From the NCBI GenBank assembly GCA_025927795.1, contig JAICKT010000276.1:1-6023 (forward strand): DNA of 6,023 nt. Direction: 5' to 3'. The DNA is from Parafilimonas sp. (GTDB lineage Bacteria; Bacteroidota; Bacteroidia; Chitinophagales; Chitinophagaceae). Positions 4,246 through 6,023 of the stretch are shown here, one piece after another. Each line of letters begins with the position of its first letter. Positions within the stretch are counted from its first letter, which is position 1. Made by a program: the position numbers and the translations under genes. The notes beneath the pieces were generated by a model. That model had not been told where the DNA came from. It was given only the letters and a program-made list of their open reading frames with translations, and ran no database searches.

Positions 4246-6023
4246 ATGAAGCTGATACGCTCTGCAGCCTGCTGCTTACTACTAACCCTTTTATTTTTTA
4301 ATACCAAAGCGCAGCTTTATAAAATATCCATCGAAAAAAAGATTGATAAAGCATCTCTTATTGTAGAAGGAAAGGTTACTGAACAACATGCTTTCTGGAA
4401 CACAACGCATACAATTATTTATACAGCTAATACAGTGAAGGTTTATAAATTATTTAAAGGAAAAATAGTATCAAAGCAGATAGAAATTTTAACGCAGGGT
4501 GGCAGTGTTGGCAATCGTTGCCTGGTTGTAAGTGATTTATTACAGTTGCATAAAAATGAAACGGGAATGTTTTTTTTATATGAAAATGCGATGAAAATAT
4601 CTTCACCTTTTACAAAAAATATTTTATATGATGTTTACAGCAGTGAGCAGGGATTTCTTAAATATGATTTAGAAAATGATGAAGCCTATGCACCATTTGC
4701 AGATTATAAAAATATTGTGCAAAATCTTTACAGCATAATTAATAAAAGAACAGGCGCTGAAGAAAAAATAATTGATACTTCTTTACAATTAAATGCAGGA
4801 AATGTAAGTAATGGAACTGGCGGAACATTAGGTACTATTTCATCTTTTTCACCAGCAACTGTACACGCGGGTGCTATAAACGATAACATAAATAATATTT
4901 TAACCATTAATGGTTCGGGTTTTGGCGATTCACCTTCTGGTTCTGCAGGCGTTAAGTTTAAGGATGGAAATAATGATAAGCTAACGCCCACTTATAAAAT
5001 TGATTATAATTCACCTTATATAATTTCATGGGCAGATTCTAAAATTGTATTGCATGTGCCTGACCGTGCTGCTACAGGTGCATTTGCTGTTGAGCTGAGT
5101 GATGGAACTACTGTAAACTCTTCAACAGATTTAAATGTTTTTTTCGCTGTGTTGGATGCAGAATTTACTATTGGTACTAAAGATTATGTTAGTGAACCAA
5201 GATTGATGAATACAAACGGTTCAGGCGGATACGATTATCAATTTAGCACAAGCACAGCAGGTAATGGTGTAAACTTTGCAACATCACCTGCAAAAGAAAC
5301 TTTTGAGCGTGCAGCAACAACATGGAGGGAAATTGTTGGCGCTAATCTTAATGCGGGCTCAACTACTACGGTTCAGGAAGTTAAAGATGATGATGTGAAT
5401 GTTATTGTATTTGATAATGATAATACAGGCGTTCCGAAAATGGGGGATGGTGTTTTAGAAGCAACGTACAGTTGGTTTTCTGCCTGTCAATCAGGTTCGC
5501 AATTATTAAATGCACAAAAAACAGGTTTCGATATTTTGATAAGAAACGATAAGGTTTCTTTAGGTAATAATATCTCTTTGGAAGATGGTCCATGTTTCCC
5601 TACCCAAAGCAGTTACGATCTTGAAATGATAATATTACACGAGTTAGGTCATGCTTTAAATCTTGCACATATTAATGATGATTATGAAGATGGTGGCAAT
5701 GGTTATGCAACAGTTAATCCATCTTCGGTTATGCATTATGCAATTCTGGATTATGTAAACAGAAGATCGCCGGATGCGGCTGCTTACCAGGGCGCTTTAT
5801 ATACTATAACTCCTCAAAATAATACTTATGGAAGTTGTGGTTTGTTTGCCAAAGAAATGACGCCGCTTGCTGTTACACCCATCAGCAATGATGAGTGCCC
5901 TTCAACATTTCCTGCAACGGAAATTGCTGATAATACGAAAATATTTTTTGATCTTATACATGCAACCAGCGATAAACTTACTGATCCTTCATTCAAACAG
6001 GTGAATTGTAAAAACACCGGAAC
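4246..6023 (+). CDS. Secreted metzincin-type zinc metalloprotease with IPT/TIG domain, C-terminus outside the window
   Basis: The frame is open from the ATG at 4246 to the window edge, 592 codons, with no stop. Residues 1-22 form a signal peptide cleaved before Gln23 (NTKA-Q). An N-terminal domain follows (about 23-150) with LIVEGKV and TVKVYKLFKGK, a pattern I associate with Bacteroidota secreted proteins. An IPT/TIG Ig-like domain covers about 197-300 (TISSFSPATVHAG, LTINGSGFGDSPSG, WADSKIVLHVPDRAATG). The catalytic domain has the zinc site HELGHALNLAH at 465-475 (His465, His469, His475 and the general base Glu466) and a Met-turn SVMHYA with Met496. This makes it a metzincin, matrixin-like. 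The usual Gly of HExxHxxGxxH is Asn472, a variant known in some metzincins. It probably hydrolyses extracellular proteins; the substrate is unknown. A C-terminal type IX secretion sorting domain would be typical but lies off the window. Confidence 0.88.
   Translation, partial: MKLIRSAACCLLLTLLFFNTKAQLYKISIEKKIDKASLIVEGKVTEQHAFWNTTHTIIYTANTVKVYKLFKGKIVSKQIEILTQGGSVGNRCLVVSDLLQLHKNETGMFFLYENAMKISSPFTKNILYDVYSSEQGFLKYDLENDEAYAPFADYKNIVQNLYSIINKRTGAEEKIIDTSLQLNAGNVSNGTGGTLGTISSFSPATVHAGAINDNINNILTINGSGFGDSPSGSAGVKFKDGNNDKLTPTYKIDYNSPYIISWADSKIVLHVPDRAATGAFAVELSDGTTVNSSTDLNVFFAVLDAEFTIGTKDYVSEPRLMNTNGSGGYDYQFSTSTAGNGVNFATSPAKETFERAATTWREIVGANLNAGSTTTVQEVKDDDVNVIVFDNDNTGVPKMGDGVLEATYSWFSACQSGSQLLNAQKTGFDILIRNDKVSLGNNISLEDGPCFPTQSSYDLEMIILHELGHALNLAHINDDYEDGGNGYATVNPSSVMHYAILDYVNRRSPDAAAYQGALYTITPQNNTYGSCGLFAKEMTPLAVTPISNDECPSTFPATEIADNTKIFFDLIHATSDKLTDPSFKQVNCKNTG

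Noticed and set aside
4728..4991. 87-residue open frame on the minus strand
   Set aside because: It lies wholly inside the protease gene, which has clear domains in the plus frame; a shadow frame.
5402..5593. 63-residue open frame on the minus strand
   Set aside because: It is antisense to the catalytic part of the protease gene and has no recognisable motif.
5826..6017. 63-residue open frame on the minus strand
   Set aside because: It is antisense to the protease gene after the Met-turn; low-complexity shadow.

Overview
The window reads as chromosome from a Bacteroidota bacterium, most likely near the Chitinophagaceae. The DNA is AT-rich with compact genes and no obvious Shine-Dalgarno sites. 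It carries a LytS/LytTR-type two-component pair, and two proteins have signal peptides ending in Ala-Gln. One of these is a large secreted metzincin with an IPT/TIG domain. This placement rests on gene style, not on a marker gene.

Layout. Bases 1-122 (minus) hold the first 40 codons of an ArsR-type winged-helix regulator that runs off the left edge. Divergent from it, 60 bp away, is a probable two-gene unit: a nitrobindin-like heme-binding beta-barrel protein (183-659) and a RidA/YjgF-family protein (673-1053). A 308-bp gap follows and contains a decayed inverted-repeat element.

Next is a two-component module: a four-helix membrane LytS-like histidine kinase (1362-2516) and a LytTR response regulator (2597-3301) that must start at TTG. 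The 80-bp spacer between them contains TTTGCG-type repeats. The kinase is unusual: the phospho-accepting His of the NPHFLFN motif is Leu (codon CTT), and the C-terminal end of its ATPase domain holds an imperfect internal duplication. A small secreted LTxxQ-type protein (3389-3760) follows, closed by a clear rho-independent terminator.

The 435-bp region before the last gene contains a minus-strand reading frame without a credible start (3872-4024, open to 4072). It looks like the C-terminal remnant of a lost gene. From 4246 to the right edge an uninterrupted frame encodes a secreted metzincin-type zinc protease (signal peptide, N-terminal domain, IPT/TIG domain, HELGHALNLAH plus Met-turn); its C-terminus lies outside the window.

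How the genes work together. The regulator pair probably controls nearby or membrane/secretion-related genes, as LytTR systems often do, but no target site could be identified. No new defence or mobile system was recognised. The most unusual signal is the apparently inactive or rewired LytS-like kinase beside an intact response regulator.
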